This document shows positions 5,070 through 5,196 of a DNA stretch of 5,196 nucleotides, in pieces. This DNA comes from Gammaproteobacteria bacterium. GTDB lineage: Bacteria; Pseudomonadota; Gammaproteobacteria; UWMA-0217. A program made the translations under genes and the position numbers. The notes below the pieces were generated by a model, which had not been told where the DNA came from, did no database searches, and saw nothing but the letters and a program-made list of their open reading frames with translations. How positions within the stretch are numbered: position 1 is the stretch's first letter; each line of letters opens with the position of its first letter. The DNA is taken from positions 1 through 5,196 of the forward strand of contig DRPO01000436.1 in NCBI GenBank assembly GCA_011330835.1, written 5' to 3'.

Positions 5070-5075
5070 TATTCT
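5070..5075 (+). promoter_or_regulatory. Possible -10 element for the lipoprotein gene
   Basis: TATTCT preceded by TG and one base resembles an extended -10, and lies about 28 bases before the ATG at 5104. The -35 is weak (TTTCAT or TTCATG at 5045-5051, spacing 18-19). This is a tentative call. Confidence 0.35.
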
Positions 5076-5092
5076 GGGTCAGGTTATTACTC

Positions 5093-5097
5093 AGGAG
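5093..5097 (+). promoter_or_regulatory. Ribosome binding site AGGAG that fixes the lipoprotein start
   Basis: AGGAG lies 6 bases before the ATG at 5104, near-ideal spacing. This site, together with the signal peptide right after the ATG, makes the start convincing although only 31 codons are in the window. Confidence 0.8.
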
Positions 5098-5103
5098 AAA
5101 TCA

Positions 5104-5196
5104 ATGCGTTGGACACGTTTTTTTACAGTTGTTCTGGCGTCGGTGATGCTGTTTTCCGGCTGCGCCAAGCGCTACGATCCCGAAGAGGTTTGTACG
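5104..5196 (+). CDS. Putative lipoprotein, N-terminal fragment (cut by window end)
   Basis: Only 31 codons are present and the frame is open to the last base. The peptide starts MRWTRFF, with two arginines, then a hydrophobic stretch (about 6-17) and LFSGC with the cysteine at position 20. This is a type II (lipoprotein) signal peptide: the cysteine would be lipidated and the protein anchored in the inner or outer membrane; the residue at +2 is Ala, which favours the outer membrane by the usual gammaproteobacterial rule. The lipobox has Phe rather than Leu at -3, a tolerated variant. The mature start reads CAKRYDPEEVCT. I do not recognise the family, and nothing in the visible part tells its function. 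It runs divergently from znuA across a 628-bp repeat-rich gap, so co-regulation by the Zur box is unlikely. Confidence 0.8.
   Translation, partial: MRWTRFFTVVLASVMLFSGCAKRYDPEEVCT

Overview
The window is GC-rich chromosomal DNA that looks gammaproteobacterial. The Zur protein aligns residue for residue with the Escherichia coli Zur metal sites, the GMP synthase tail is very close to the gammaproteobacterial form, and the zinc operator resembles the Zur box of that class. The palindromic intergenic repeats bring to mind repeat-rich environmental lineages such as Chromatiales or Competibacter-like bacteria, but that placement is from memory and weak.

Layout from left to right. (1) Positions 1-348, plus strand: the 3' end of guaA (GMP synthase), cut by the window edge. 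It appears to carry an in-frame internal deletion of about 58 codons in the dimerisation domain. (2) Positions 492-1262, minus strand and convergent with guaA: a spermidine-synthase-fold, SAM-binding protein that lacks the usual aminopropyltransferase motifs. (3) Positions 1263-1570: a gene-free stretch with a 20-bp dRS3-like palindrome and a 165-bp interrupted palindrome whose outer arms are 35 bp and perfect. (4) Positions 1571-4475, minus strand: a compact zinc-uptake operon znuA-znuC-znuB-zur in which every junction overlaps by 4 or 8 bp. (5) Positions 4476-5103: a 628-bp intergenic region. It holds the znuA promoter with a Zur box lying over the -10 element, then a cluster of hairpins and inverted repeats (about 4586-4825), then a second imperfect inverted repeat (4885-5016), then a possible promoter. 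(6) Positions 5104-5196, plus strand: the start of a lipoprotein gene cut by the window edge.

How the genes work together: ZnuA should bind Zn2+ in the periplasm, ZnuB passes it through the inner membrane, and ZnuC supplies ATP hydrolysis. Zur, the last gene of the same operon, should bind the operator in front of znuA when zinc is plentiful and so switch off both uptake and its own synthesis. The methyltransferase-like gene and the lipoprotein have no evident link to zinc.

I found no new multi-gene system. The points most worth a second look are the deletion in GuaA, the long palindrome whose non-Watson-Crick positions are mostly G-U wobbles on one strand, the layered inverted repeats upstream of the lipoprotein gene, and the missing first metal-ligand histidine in ZnuA.
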